From: Eutreptiella sp. 'Long Island Sound 2002'
Lineage: Eukaryota > Euglenozoa > Euglenophyceae > Eutreptiales > Eutreptiaceae
Length of the DNA stretch: 64,000 nt
NCBI GenBank assembly: GCA_964036045.1
Contig: OZ038381.1
Coordinates: forward strand, 155,018,352 to 155,082,351
Direction of reading: 5' to 3'
Position 1 is the first letter of the stretch; every line of letters starts with the position of its first letter. Shown here piece by piece: positions 38,842 through 52,338 of this stretch. Position numbers and translations under genes: made by a program. The notes below the pieces were generated by a model that was not told the origin of the DNA, ran no database searches, and saw only the letters and a program-made list of their open reading frames with translations.

Positions 38842-39162
38842 GTGCTGCCTCATTGGAAAGGCAGTGTCACTGTCCAACAACAGTGCTGCTGCCGTCCACA
38901 GGCAGTGCTGCCACATTCTGAAGGCAGTGTTGCTGCAGTCCACAGGCAGTGCTGCAGTGTTGGGATGCAGTGCTGCCACATTCTGAAGGCAGTGTTGCTG
39001 CAGTCCATGGGCAGTGCTGCAGTGTTGGGATGCAGTGCTGCAGCATTCCAAAGGCATGCAGCATTGCAGAGACAGTGGCACCACTGTTTGAAGGCAGTGC
39101 TGCCACATTATGAAGGCACTGCCGCTGCCATGTGAAGGCAGTGCTGCCACCAACTGAAGGCA
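38842..39162. repeat. 321-bp expanded unit, copy 1
   Basis: A 256-bp unit with about three extra subunits (65 bp) from partial duplication of the ...CCACATTCTG to ...TTGGGATG section. Equivalent expanded units start at 40443, 41788 and 45390. Confidence 0.8.
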
Positions 39163-40442
39163 GTGCTGCCTCATTGGGAAGGCAGTGTCACTGTCCAACA
39201 ACAGTGCTGCTGCCGTCCACAGGCAGTGCTGCCACATTCTGAAGGCAGTGTTGCTGCAGTCCATGGGCAGTGCTGCAGTGTTGGGATGCAGTGCTGCAGC
39301 ATTCCAAAGGCATGCAGCATTGCAGAGGCAGTGGCACCACTGTTTGAAGGCAGTGCTGCCACATTGTGAAGGCACTGCCGCTTTCATGTGAAGGCAGTGC
39401 TGCCACCAACTGCAGGCAGTGCTGCCTCATTTGGAAGCCAGTGTCACTGTCCAACAACAGTGCTGCTGCCGTCCACAGGCAGTGCTGCCACATTCTGAAG
39501 GCAGTGTTGCTGCAGTCCACTGGCAGTGCTGCAGTCTTGGGATGCAGTGCTGCAGCATTCCAAAGGCATGCAGCATTGCAGAGGCAGTGGCACCACTGTT
39601 TGAAGGCAGTGCTGCCACATTGTGAAGGCACTGCCGCTTTCATGTGAAGGCAGTGCTGCCACCAACTGCAGGCAGTGCTGCCTCATTTGGAAGGCAGTGT
39701 CACTGTCCAACAACAGTGCTGCTGCCGTCCACAGGCAGTGCTGCCACATTCTGAAGGCAGTGTTGCTGCAGTCCATGGGCAGTGCTGCAGTGTTGGGATG
39801 CAGTGCTGCAGCATTCCAAAGGCATGCAGCATTGCAGAGGCAGTGGCACCACTGTTTGAAGGCAGTGCTGCCACATTGTGAAGGCACTGCCACTGCCATG
39901 TGAAGGCAGTGCTGCCACCAACTGAAGGCAGTGCTGCCTCATTGGGAAGGCAGTGTCACTGTCCAACAACAGTGCTGCTGCCGTCCACAGGCAGTGCTGC
40001 CACATTCTGAAGGCAGTGTTGCTGCAGTCCATGGGCAGTGCTGCAGTGTTGGGATGCAGTGCTGCAGCATTCCAAAGGCATGCAGCATTGCAGAGGCAGT
40101 GGCACCACTGTTTGAAGGCAGTGCTGCCTCATTGTGAAGGCACTGCCGCTGCCATGTGAAGGCATTGCTGCCACCAACTGAAGGTAGTGCTGCCTCATTG
40201 GGAAGCCAGTGTCACTGTCCAACAACAGTGCTGCTGCCGTCCACAGGCAGTGCTGCCACATTCTGAAGGCAGTGTTGCTGCAATCCACTGGCAGTGCTGC
40301 AGTGTTGGGATGCAGTGCTGCAGCATTCCAAAGGCATGCAGCATTGCAGAGGCAGTGGCACCACTGTTTGAAGGCAGTGCTGCCACATTGTGAAGGCAAT
40401 GCCGCTGCCATGTGAAGGCAGTGCTGCCACCAACTGCAGGCA

Positions 40443-40763
40443 GTGCTGCCTCATTGGAAAGGCAGTGTCACTGTCCAACAACAGTGCTGCTGCCGTCCAC
40501 AGGCAGTGCTGCCACATTCTGAAGGCAGTGTTGCTGCAGTCCACAGGCAGTGCTGCAGTGTTGGGATGCAGTGCTGCCACATTCTGAAGGCAGTGTTGCT
40601 GCAGTCCATGGGCAGTGCTGCAGTGTTGGGATGCAGTGCTGCAGCATTCCAAAGGCATGCAGCATTGCAGAGGCAGTGGCACCACTGTTTGAAGGCAGTG
40701 CTGCCACATTGTGAAGGCACTGCCGCTGCCATGTGAAGGCAGTGCTGCCACCAACTGAAGGCA
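40443..40763. repeat. 321-bp expanded unit, copy 2
   Basis: Same expansion as at 38842, 1601 bp further on (five normal units plus one expanded unit). Confidence 0.8.
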
Positions 40764-41787
40764 GTGCTGCCTCATTGGGAAGGCAGTGTCACTGTCCAAC
40801 AACAGTGCTGCTGCCGTCCACAGGCAGTGCTGCCACATTCTGAAGGCAGTGTTGCTGCAGTCCATGGGCAGTGCTGCAGTGTTGGGATGCAGTGCTGCAG
40901 CATTCCAAAGGCATGCAGCATTGCAGAGGCAGTGGCACCACTGTTTGAAGGCAGTGCTGCCACATTGTGAAGGCACTGCCGCTTTCATGTGAAGGCAGTG
41001 CTGCCACCAACTGCAGGCAGTGCTGCCTCATTTGGAAGCCAGTGTCACTGTCCAACAACAGTGCTGCTGCCGTCCACAGGCAGTGCTGCCACATTCTGAA
41101 GGCAGTGTTGCTGCAGTCCACTGGCAGTGCTGCAGTCTTGGGATGCAGTGCTGCAGCATTCCAAAGGCATGCAGCATTGCAGAGGCAGTGGCACCACTGT
41201 TTGAAGGCAGTGCTGCCACATTGTGAAGGCACTGCCGCTTTCATGTGAAGGCAGTGCTGCCACCAACTGCAGGCAGTGCTGCCTCATTTGGAAGGCAGTG
41301 TCACTGTCCAACAACAGTGCTGCTGCCGTCCACAGGCAGTGCTGCCACATTCTGAAGGCAGTGTTGCTGCAGTCCATGGGCAGTGCTGCAGTGTTGGGAT
41401 GCAGTGCTGCAGCATTCCAAAGGCATGCAGCATTGCAGAGGCAGTGGCACCACTGTTTGAAGGCAGTGCTGCCTCATTGTGAAGGCACTGCCGCTGCCAT
41501 GTGAAGGCATTGCTGCCACCAACTGAAGGTAGTGCTGCCTCATTGGGAAGCCAGTGTCACTGTCCAACAACAGTGCTGCTGCCGTCCACAGGCAGTGCTG
41601 CCACATTCTGAAGGCAGTGTTGCTGCAATCCACTGGCAGTGCTGCAGTGTTGGGATGCAGTGCTGCAGCATTCCAAAGGCATGCAGCATTGCAGAGGCAG
41701 TGGCACCACTGTTTGAAGGCAGTGCTGCCACATTGTGAAGGCAATGCCGCTGCCATGTGAAGGCAGTGCTGCCACCAACTGCAGGCA

Positions 41788-42108
41788 GTGCTGCCTCATT
41801 GGAAAGGCAGTGTCACTGTCCAACAACAGTGCTGCTGCCGTCCACAGGCAGTGCTGCCACATTCTGAAGGCAGTGTTGCTGCAGTCCACAGGCAGTGCTG
41901 CAGTGTTGGGATGCAGTGCTGCCACATTCTGAAGGCAGTGTTGCTGCAGTCCATGGGCAGTGCTGCAGTGTTGGGATGCAGTGCTGCAGCATTCCAAAGG
42001 CATGCAGCATTGCAGAGACAGTGGCACCACTGTTTGAAGGCAGTGCTGCCACATTGTGAAGGCACTGCCGCTGCCATGTGAAGGCAGTGCTGCCACCAAC
42101 TGAAGGCA
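41788..42108. repeat. 321-bp expanded unit, copy 3
   Basis: Same expansion, 1345 bp after copy 2 (four normal units plus one expanded unit). Confidence 0.8.
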
Positions 42109-44319
42109 GTGCTGCCTCATTGGGAAGGCAGTGTCACTGTCCAACAACAGTGCTGCTGCCGTCCACAGGCAGTGCTGCCACATTCTGAAGGCAGTGTTGC
42201 TGCAGTCCATGGGCAGTGCTGCAGTGTTGGGATGCAGTGCTGCAGCATTCCAAAGGCATGCAGCATTGCAGAGGCAGTGGCACCACTGTTTGAAGGCAGT
42301 GCTGCCACATTGTGAAGGCACTGCCGCTTTCATGTGAAGGCAGTGCTGCCACCAACTGCAGGCAGTGCTGCCTCATTTGGAAGCCAGTGTCACTGTCCAA
42401 CAACAGTGCTGCTGCCGTCCACAGGCAGTGCTGCCACATTCTGAAGGCAGTGTTGCTGCAGTCCACTGGCAGTGCTGCAGTCTTGGGATGCAGTGCTGCA
42501 GCATTCCAAAGGCATGCAGCATTGCAGAGGCAGTGGCACCACTGTTTGAAGGCAGTGCTGCCACATTGTGAAGGCACTGCCGCTTTCATGTGAAGGCAGT
42601 GCTGCCACCAACTGCAGGCAGTGCTGCCTCATTTGGAAGGCAGTGTCACTGTCCAACAACAGTGCTGCTGCCGTCCACAGGCAGTGCTGCCACATTCTGA
42701 AGGCAGTGTTGCTGCAGTCCATGGGCAGTGCTGCAGTGTTGGGATGCAGTGCTGCAGCATTCCAAAGGCATGCAGCATTGCAGAGGCAGTGGCACCACTG
42801 TTTGAAGGCAGTGCTGCCACATTGTGAAGGCAATGCCGCTGCCATGTGAAGGCATTGCTGCCACCAACTGAAGGCTGTGCTGCCTCATTGGGAAGCCAGT
42901 GTCACTGTCCAACAACAGTGCTGCTGCCGTCCACAGGCAGTGTTGCTGCAGTCCACTGGCAGTGCTATAGTGTTGGGATGCAGTGCTGCAGCATTCCAAA
43001 GGCATGCAGCATTGCAGAGACAGTGGCACCACTGTTTGAAGGCAGTGCTGCCACATTGTGAAGGCACTGCCGCTGTCATGTGAAGGTATTGCTGCCACCA
43101 ACTGCAGGCAGTGCTGCCTCATTGGGAAGGCAGTGTCACTGTCCAACAACAGTGCTGCTGCCGTCCACAGGCAGTGCTGCCACATTCTGAAGGCAGTGTT
43201 GCTGCAGTCCACTGGCAGTGCTGCAGTCTTGGGATGCAGTGCTGCAGCATTCCAAAGGCATGCAGCATTGCAGAGGCAGTGGCACCACTGTTTGAAGGCA
43301 GTGCTGCCTCATTGTGAAGGCACTGCCGCTGCCATGTGAAGGCAGTGCTGCCACCAACTGAAGGTAGTGCTGCCTCATTGGGAAGGCAGTGTCACTGTCC
43401 AACAACAGTGCTGCTGCCGTCCACAGGCAGTGCTGCCACATTCTGAAGGCAGTGTTGCTGCAATCCACTGGCAGTGCTGCAGTGTTGGGATGCAGTGCTG
43501 CAGCATTCCAAAGGCATGCAGCATTGCAGAGGCAGTGGCACCACTGTTTGAAGGCAGTGCTGCCACATTGTGAAGGCACTGCCGCTGCCATGTGAAGGCA
43601 GTGCTGCCACCAACTGCAGGCAGTGCTGCCTCATTGGAAAGGCAGTGTCACTGTCCAACAACAGTGCTGCTGCCGTCCACAGGCAGTGCTGCCACATTCT
43701 GAAGGCAGTGTTGCTGCAGTCCGCGGGCAGTGCTGCAGTGTTAGGATGCAGTGCTGCAGCATTCCAAAGGCATGCAGCATTGCAGAGACAGTGGCACCAC
43801 TGTTTGAAGGCAGTGCTGCCACATTATGAAGGCACTGCCGCTGCCATGTGAAGGCAGTGCTGCCACCAACTGAAGGCAGTGCTGCCTCATTGGGAAGGCA
43901 GTGTCACTGTCCAACAACAGTGCTGCTGCCGTCCACAGGCAGTGCTGCCACATTCTGAAGGCAGTGTTGCTGCAGTCCATGGGCAGTGCTGCAGTGTTGG
44001 GATGCAGTGCTGCAGCATTCCAAAGGCATGCAGCATTGCAGAGGCAGTGGCACCACTGTTTGAAGGCAGTGCTGCCACATTGTGAAGGCACTGCCACTGC
44101 CATGTGAAGGCAGTGCTGCCACCAACTGCAGGCAGTGCTGCCTCATTGGGAAGGCAGTGTCACTGTCCAACAACAGTGCTGCTGCCGTCCACAGGCAGTG
44201 CTGCCACATTCTGAAGGCAGTGTTGCTGCAGTCCATGGGCAGTGCTGCAGTGTTGGGATGCAGTGCTGCAGCATTCCAAAGGCATGCAGCATTGCAGAGG
44301 CAGTGGCACCACTGTTTGA

Positions 44320-44640
44320 AGGCAGTGCTGCCCTTGTGAAGGCACTGCCGCTGCCATGTGAAGGCAGTGCTGCCTCATTGGGAAGGCAGTGTCACTGTCC
44401 AACAACAGTGCTGCTGCCGTCCACAGGCAGTGCTGCCACATTCTGAAGGCAGTGTTGCTGCAGTCCACTGGCAGTGCTGCAGTGTTGGGATGCAGTGCTG
44501 CAGCATTTCAAAGGCATGCAGCATTGCAGAGGCAGTGGCACCACTGTTTGAAGGCAGTGCTGCCACATTGTGAAGGCACTGCCGCTGCCATGTGAAGGCA
44601 AGCTGCCACCAACTGCAGGCAGTGCTGCCTCAACGGAAAG
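44320..44640. repeat. shortened-unit block S, copy 1
   Basis: Marked by GCAGTGCTGCCCTTGTGAAG, then a unit lacking the CCACCAACTG subunit, then GAAGGCAAGCTGCC and CCTCAACGGAAAGGC. The same combination recurs at about 52018, 55533 and 56751. Confidence 0.8.
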
Positions 44641-45389
44641 GCAGTGTCACTGTCCAACAACAGTGCTGCTGCCGTCCACAGGCAGTGCTGCCACATTCTG
44701 AAGGCAGTGTTGCTGCAGTCCATGGGCAGTGCTGCAGTGTTGGGATGCAGTGCTGCAGCATTCCAAAGGCATGCAGCATTGCAGAGGCAGTGGCACCACT
44801 GTTTGAAGGCAGTGCTGCCACATTGTGAAGGCACTGCCACTGCCATGTGAAGGCAGTGCTGCCACCAACTGAAGGCAGTGCTGCCTCATTGGGAAGGCAG
44901 TGTCACTGTCCAACAACAGTGCTGCTGCCGTCCACAGGCAGTGCTGCCACATTCTGAAGGCAGTGTTGCTGCAATCCACTGGCAGTGCTGCAGTCTTGGG
45001 ATGCAGTGCTGCAGCATTCCAAAGGCATGCAGCATTGCAGAGGCAGTGGCACCACTGTTTGAAGGCAGTGCTGCCTCATTGTGAAGGCACTGCCGCTGCC
45101 ATGTGAAGGCATTGCTGCCACCAACTGAAGGTAGTGCTGCCTCATTGGGAAGGCAGTGTCACTGTCCAACAACAGTGCTGCTGCCGTCCACAGGCAGTGC
45201 TGCCACATTCTGAAGGCAGTGTTGCTGCAATCCACTGGCAGTGCTGCAGTGTTGGGATGCAGTGCTGCAGCATTCCAAAGGCATGCAGCATTGCAGAGGC
45301 AGTGGCACCACTGTTTGAAGGCAGTGCTGCCACATTGTGAAGGCAATGCCGCTGCCATGTGAAGGCAGTGCTGCCACCAACTGCAGGCA

Positions 45390-45710
45390 GTGCTGCCTCA
45401 TTGGAAAGGCAGTGTCACTGTCCAACAACAGTGCTGCTGCCGTCCACAGGCAGTGGTGCCACATTCTGAAGGCAGTGTTGCTGCAGTCCACAGGCAGTGC
45501 TGCAGTGTTGGGATGCAGTGCTGCCACATTCTGAAGGCAGTGTTGCTGCAGTCCATGGGCAGTGCTGCAGTGTTGGGATGCAGTGCTGCAGCATTCCAAA
45601 GGCATGCAGCATTGCAGAGACAGTGGCACCACTGTTTGAAGGCAGTGCTGCCACATTGTGAAGGCACTGCCACTGCCATGTGAAGGCAGTGCTGCCACCA
45701 ACTGAAGGCA
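45390..45710. repeat. 321-bp expanded unit, copy 4
   Basis: Same expansion, 3602 bp after copy 3. Confidence 0.8.
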
Positions 45711-46503
45711 GTGCTGCCTCATTGGGAAGGCAGTGTCACTGTCCAACAACAGTGCTGCTGCCGTCCACAGGCAGTGCTGCCACATTCTGAAGGCAGTGTT
45801 GCTGCAGTCCACTGGCAGTGCTGCAGTCTTGGGATGCAGTGCTGCAGCATTCCAAAGGCATGCAGCATTGCAGAGGCAGTGGCACCACTGTTTGAAGGCA
45901 GTGCTGCCTCATTGTGAAGGCACTGCCGCTGCCATGTGAAGGCATTGCTGCCACCAACTGAAGGTAGTGCTGCCTCATTGGGAAGGCAGTGTCACTGTCC
46001 AACAACAGTGCTGCTGCCGTCCACAGGCAGTGCTGCCACATTCTGAAGGCAGTGTTGCTGCAATCCACTGGCAGTGCTGCAGTGTTGGGATGCAGTGCTG
46101 CAGCATTCCAAAGGCATGCAGCATTGCAGAGGCAGTGGCACCACTGTTTGAAGGCAGTGCTGCCACATTGTGAAGGCAATGCCGCTGCCATGTGAAGGCA
46201 GTGCTGCCACCAACTGCAGGCAGTGCTGCCTCATTGGAAAGGCAGTGTCACTGTCCAACAACAGTGCTGCTGCCGTCCACAGGCAGTGCTGCCACATTCT
46301 GAAGGCAGTGTTGCTGCAGTCCATGGGCAGTGCTGCAGTGTTGGGATGCAGTGCTGCAGCATTCCAAAGGCATGCAGCATTGCAGAGGCAGTGGCACCAC
46401 TGTTTGAAGGCAGTGCTGCCACATTGTGAAGGCACTGCCGCTGCCATGTGAAGGCAGTGCTGCCACCAACTGCAGGCAGTGCTGCCTCATTGGGAAGGCA
46501 GTG

Positions 46504-49500
46504 TCACTGTCCAACAACAGTGCTGCTGCCGTCCACAGGCAGTGCTGCCACATTCTGAAGGCAGTGTTGCTGCAGTCCATGGGCAGTGCTGCAGTGTTGG
46601 GATGCAGTGCTGCAGCATTCCAAAGGCATGCAGCATTGCAGAGGCAGTGGCACCACTGTTTGAAGGCAGTGCTGCCACATTGTGAAGGCACTGCCGCTGC
46701 CATGTGAAGGCAGTGCTGCCACCAACTGAAGGCAGTGCTGCCTCATTGGGAAGGCAGTGTCACTGTCCAACAACAGTGCTGCTGCCCTCCACAGGCAGTG
46801 CTGCCACATTCTGAAGGCAGTGTTGCTGCAGTCCACTGGCAGTGCTGCAGTGTTGGGATGCAGTGCTGCAGCATTCCAAAGGCATGCAGCATTGCAGAGG
46901 CAGTGGCACCACTGTTTGAAGGCAGTGCTGCCACATGATGAAGGCACTGCCGCTGCCATGTGAAGGCATTGCTGCCACCAACTGAAGGTAGTGCTGCCTC
47001 ATTGGGAAGGCAGTGTCACTGTCCAACAACAGTGCTGCTGCCGTCCACAGGCAGTGCTGCCACATTCTGAAGGCAGTGTTGCTGCAATCCACTGGCAGTG
47101 CTGCAGTGTTGGGATGCAGTGCTGCAGCATTCCAAAGGCATGCAGCATTGCAGAGGCAGTGGCACCACTGTTTGAAGGCAGTGCTGCCACATTGTGAAGG
47201 CAATGCCGCTGCCATGTGAAGGCATTGCTGCCACCAACTGCAGGCAGTGCTGCCTCATTGGAAAGGCAGTGTCACTGTCCAACAACAGTGCTGCTGCCGT
47301 CCACAGGCAGTGCTGCCACATTCTGAAGGCAGTGTTGCTGCAGTCCATGGGCAGTGCTGCAGTGTTGGGATGCAGTGCTGCAGCATTCCAAAGGCATGCA
47401 GCATTGCAGAGGCAGTGGCACCACTGTTTGAAGGCAGTGCTGCCACATTGTGAAGGCACTGCCGCTGCCATGTGAAGGCAGTGCTGCCACCAACTGCAGG
47501 CAGTGCTGCCTCATTGGGAAGGCAGTGTCACTGTCCAACAACAGTGCTGCTGCCGTCCACAGGCAGTGCTGCCACATTCTGAAGGCAGTGTTGCTGCAGT
47601 CCATGGGCAGTGCTGCAGTGTTGGGATGCAGTGCTGCAGCATTCCAAAGGCATGCAGCATTGCAGAGACAGTGGCACCACTGTTTGAAGGCAGTGCTGCC
47701 ACATTGTGAAGGCACTGCCACTGCCATGTGAAGGCAGTGCTGCCACCAACTGAAGGCAGTGCTGCCTCATTGGGAAGGCAGTGTCACTGTCCAACAACAG
47801 TGCTGCTGCCGTCCACAGGCAGTGCTGCCACATTCTGAAGGCAGTGTTGCTGCAGTCCACTGGCAGTGCTGCAGTCTTGGGATGCAGTGCTGCAGCATTC
47901 CAAAGGCATGCAGCATTGCAGAGGCAGTGGCACCACTGTTTGAAGGCAGTGCTGCCTCATTGTGAAGGCACTGCCGCTGCCATGTGAAGGCATTGCTGCC
48001 ACCAACTGAAGGTAGTGCTGCCTCATTGGGAAGGCAGTGTCACTGTCCAACAACAGTGCTGCTGCCGTCCACAGGCAGTGCTGCCACATTCTGAAGGCAG
48101 TGTTGCTGCAATCCACTGGCAGTGCTGCAGTGTTGGGATGCAGTGCTGCAGCATTCCAAAGGCATGCAGCATTGCAGAGGCAGTGGCACCACTGTTTGAA
48201 GGCAGTGCTGCCACATTGTGAAGGCAATGCCGCTGCCATGTGAAGGCAGTGCTGCCACCAACTGCAGGCAGTGCTGCCTCATTGGAAAGGCAGTGTCACT
48301 GTCCAACAACAGTGCTGCTGCCGTCCACAGGCAGTGCTGCCACATTCTGAAGGCAGTGTTGCTGCAGTCCATGGGCAGTGCTGCAGTGTTGGGATGCAGT
48401 GCTGCAGCATTCCAAAGGCATGCAGCATTGCAGAGGCAGTGGCACCACTGTTTGAAGGCAGTGCTGCCACATTGTGAAGGCACTGCCGCTGCCATGTGAA
48501 GGCAGTGCTGCCACCAACTGCAGGCAGTGCTGCCTCATTGGGAAGGCAGTGTCACTGTCCAACAACAGTGCTGCTGCCGTCCACAGGCAGTGCTGCCACA
48601 TTCTGAAGGCAGTGTTGCTGCAGTCCATGGGCAGTGCTGCAGTGTTGGGATGCAGTGCTGCAGCATTCCAAAGGCATGCAGCATTGCAGAGGCAGTGGCA
48701 CCACTGTTTGAAGGCAGTGCTGCCACATTGTGAAGGCACTGCCGCTGCCATGTGAAGGCAGTGCTGCCACCAACTGAAGGCAGTGCTGCCTCATTGGGAA
48801 GGCAGTGTCACTGTCCAACAACAGTGCTGCTGCCCTCCACAGGCAGTGCTGCCACATTCTGAAGGCAGTGTTGCTGCAGTCCACTGGCAGTGCTGCAGTG
48901 TTGGGATGCAGTGCTGCAGCATTCCAAAGGCATGCAGCATTGCAGAGGCAGTGGCACCACTGTTTGAAGGCAGTGCTGCCACATGATGAAGGCACTGCCG
49001 CTGCCATGTGAAGGCATTGCTGCCACCAACTGAAGGTAGTGCTGCCTCATTGGGAAGGCAGTGTCACTGTCCAACAACAGTGCTGCTGCCGTCCACAGGC
49101 AGTGCTGCCACATTCTGAAGGCAGTGTTGCTGCAATCCACTGGCAGTGCTGCAGTGTTGGGATGCAGTGCTGCAGCATTCCAAAGGCATGCAGCATTGCA
49201 GAGGCAGTGGCACCACTGTTTGAAGGCAGTGCTGCCACATTGTGAAGGCAATGCCGCTGCCATGTGAAGGCAGTGCTGCCACCAACTGCAGGCAGTGCTG
49301 CCTCATTGGAAAGGCAGTGTCACTGTCCAACAACAGTGCTGCTGCCGTCCACAGGCAGTGCTGCCACATTCTGAAGGCAGTGTTGCTGCAGTCCATGGGC
49401 AGTGCTGCAGTGTTGGGATGCAGTGCTGCAGCATTCCAAAGGCATGCAGCATTGCAGAGGCAGTGGCACCACTGTTTGAAGGCAGTGCTGCCACATTGTG

Positions 49501-51290
49501 AAGGCACTGCCGCTGCCATGTGAAGGCAGTGCTGCCACCAACTGCAGGCAGTGCTGCCTCATTGGGAAGGCAGTGTCACTGTCCAACAACAGTGCTGCTG
49601 CCGTCCACAGGCAGTGCTGCCACATTCTGAAGGCAGTGTTGCTGCAGTCCATGGGCAGTGCTGCAGTGTTGGGATGCAGTACTGCAGCATTCCAAAGGCA
49701 TGCAGCATTGCAGAGGCAGTGGCACCACTGTTTGAAGGCAGTGCTGCCACATTGTGAAGGCACTGCCGCTGCCATGTGAAGGCAGTGCTGCCACCAACTG
49801 AAGGCAGTGCTGCCTCATTGGGAAGGCAGTGTCACTGTCCAACAACAGTGCTGCTGCCCTCCACAGGCAGTGCTGCCACATTCTGAAGGCAGTGTTGCTG
49901 CAGTCCACTGGCAGTGCTGCAGTGTTGGGATGCAGTGCTGCAGCATTCCAAAGGCATGCAGCATTGCAGAGGCAGTGGCACCACTGTTTGAAGGCAGTGC
50001 TGCCACATGATGAAGGCACTGCCGCTGCCATGTGAAGGCATTGCTGCCACCAACTGAAGGTAGTGCTGCCTCATTGGGAAGGCAGTGTCACTGTCCAACA
50101 ACAGTGCTGCTGCCGTCCACAGGCAGTGCTGCCACATTCTGAAGGCAGTGTTGCTGCAATCCACTGGCAGTGCTGCAGTGTTGGGATGCAGTGCTGCAGC
50201 ATTCCAAAGGCATGCAGCATTGCAGAGGCAGTGGCACCACTGTTTGAAGGCAGTGCTGCCACATGATGAAGGCACTGCCGCTGCCATGTGAAGGCATTGC
50301 TGCCACCAACTGAAGGTAGTGCTGCCTCATTGGGAAGGCAGTGTCACTGTCCAACAACAGTGCTGCTGCCGTCCACAGGCAGTGCTGCCACATTCTGAAG
50401 GCAGTGTTGCTGCAGTCCATGGGCAGTGCTGCAGTGTTGGGATGCAGTGCTGCAGCATTCCAAAGGCATGCAGCATTGCAGAGGCAGTGGCACCACTGTT
50501 TGAAGGCAGTGCTGCCACATTGTGAAGGCACTGCCGCTGCCATGTGAAGGCAGTGCTGCCACCAACTGCAGGCAGTGCTGCCTCATTGGGAAGGCAGTGT
50601 CACTGTCCAACAACAGTGCTGCTGCCGTCCACAGGCAGTGCTGCCACATTCTGAAGGCAGTGTTGCTGCAGTCCATGGGCAGTGCTGCAGTGTTGGGATG
50701 CAGTGCTGCAGCATTCCAAAGGCATGCAGCATTGCAGAGGCAGTGGCACCACTGTTTGAAGGCAGTGCTGCCACATTGTGAAGGCACTGCCGCTGCCATG
50801 TGAAGGCAGTGCTGCCTCATTGGGAAGGCAGTGTCACTGTCCAACAACAGTGCTGCTGCCCTCCACAGGCAGTGCTGCCACATTCTGAAGGCAGTGTTGC
50901 TGCAGTCCACTGGCAGTGCTGCAGTGTTGGGATGCAGTGCTGCAGCATTCCAAAGGCATGCAGCATTGCAGAGGCAGTGGCACCACTGTTTGAAGGCAGT
51001 GCTGCCACATGATGAAGGCACTGCCGCTGCCATGTGAAGGCATTGCTGCCACCAACTGAAGGTAGTGCTGCCTCATTGGGAAGGCAGTGTCACTGTCCAA
51101 CAACAGTGCTGCTGCCGTCCACAGGCAGTGCTGCCACATTCTGAAGGCAGTGTTGCTGCAATCCACTGGCAGTGCTGCAGTGTTGGGATGCAGTGCTGCA
51201 GCATTCCAAAGGCATGCAGCATTGCAGAGGCAGTGGCACCACTGTTTGAAGGCAGTGCTGCCACATTGTGAAGGCAATGCCGCTGCCATG
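46504..51290. repeat. super-repeat zone with 1024/2048-bp periodicity
   Basis: Private variants recur at multiples of four 256-bp units. GCTGCCCTCCACAGG is followed within the same unit by CCACATGATGAAGGC near 46790, 48838, 49862 and 50864. Spacings are 2048, 1024 and 1002 bp, the last reflecting a missing 22-bp subunit. Confidence 0.75.
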
Positions 51291-52017
51291 TGAAGGCAGT
51301 GCTGCCACCAACTGCAGGCAGTGCTGCCTCATTGGAAAGGCAGTGTCACTGTCCAACAACAGTGCTGCTGCCGTCCACAGGCAGTGCTGCCACATTCTGA
51401 AGGCAGTGTTGCTGCAGTCCACTGGCAGTGCTGCAGTGTTGGGATGCAGTGCTGCAGCATTCCAAAGGCATGCAGCATTGCAGAGACAGTGGCACCACTG
51501 TTTGAAGGCAGTGCTGCCACATTGTGAAGGCACTGCCGCTGCCATGTGAAGGCAGTGCTGCCACCAACTGAAGGCAGTGCTGCCTCATTGGGAAGGCAGT
51601 GTCACTGTCCAACAACAGTGCTGCTGCCGTCCACAGGCAGTGCTGCCACATTCTGAAGGCAGTGTTGCTGCAGTCCATGGGCAGTGCTGCAGTGTTGGGA
51701 TGCAGTGCTGCAGCATTCCAAAGGCATGCAGCATTGCAGAGGCAGTGGCACCACTGTTTGAAGGCAGTGCTGCCACATTATGAAGGCACTGCCGCTGCCA
51801 TGTGGAGGCATTGCTGCCACCAACTGAAGGCAGTGCTGCCTCATTTGGAAGGCAGTGTCACTGTCCAACAACAGTGCTGCTGCCGTCCACAGGCAGTGCT
51901 GCCACATTCTGAAGGCAGTGTTGCTGCAGTCCATGGGCAGTGCTGCAGTGTTGGGATGCAGTACTGCAGCATTCCAAAGGCATGCAGCATTGCAGAGGCA
52001 GTGGCACCACTGTTTGA

Positions 52018-52338
52018 AGGCAGTGCTGCCCTTGTGAAGGCACTGCCGCTGCCATGTGAAGGCAGTGCTGCCTCATTGGGAAGGCAGTGTCACTGTCCAA
52101 CAACAGTGCTGCTGCCGTCCACAGGCAGTGCTGCCACATTCTGAAGGCAGTGTTGCTGCAGTCCACTGGCAGTGCTGCAGTGTTGGGATGCAGTGCTGCA
52201 GCATTTCAAAGGCATGCAGCATTGCAGAGGCAGTGGCACCACTGTTTGAAGGCAGTGCTGCCACATTGTGAAGGCACTGCCGCTGCCATGTGAAGGCAAG
52301 CTGCCACCAACTGCAGGCAGTGCTGCCTCAACGGAAAG
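52018..52338. repeat. shortened-unit block S, copy 2
   Basis: Same marker combination as at 44320, 7698 bp away. Confidence 0.8.
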
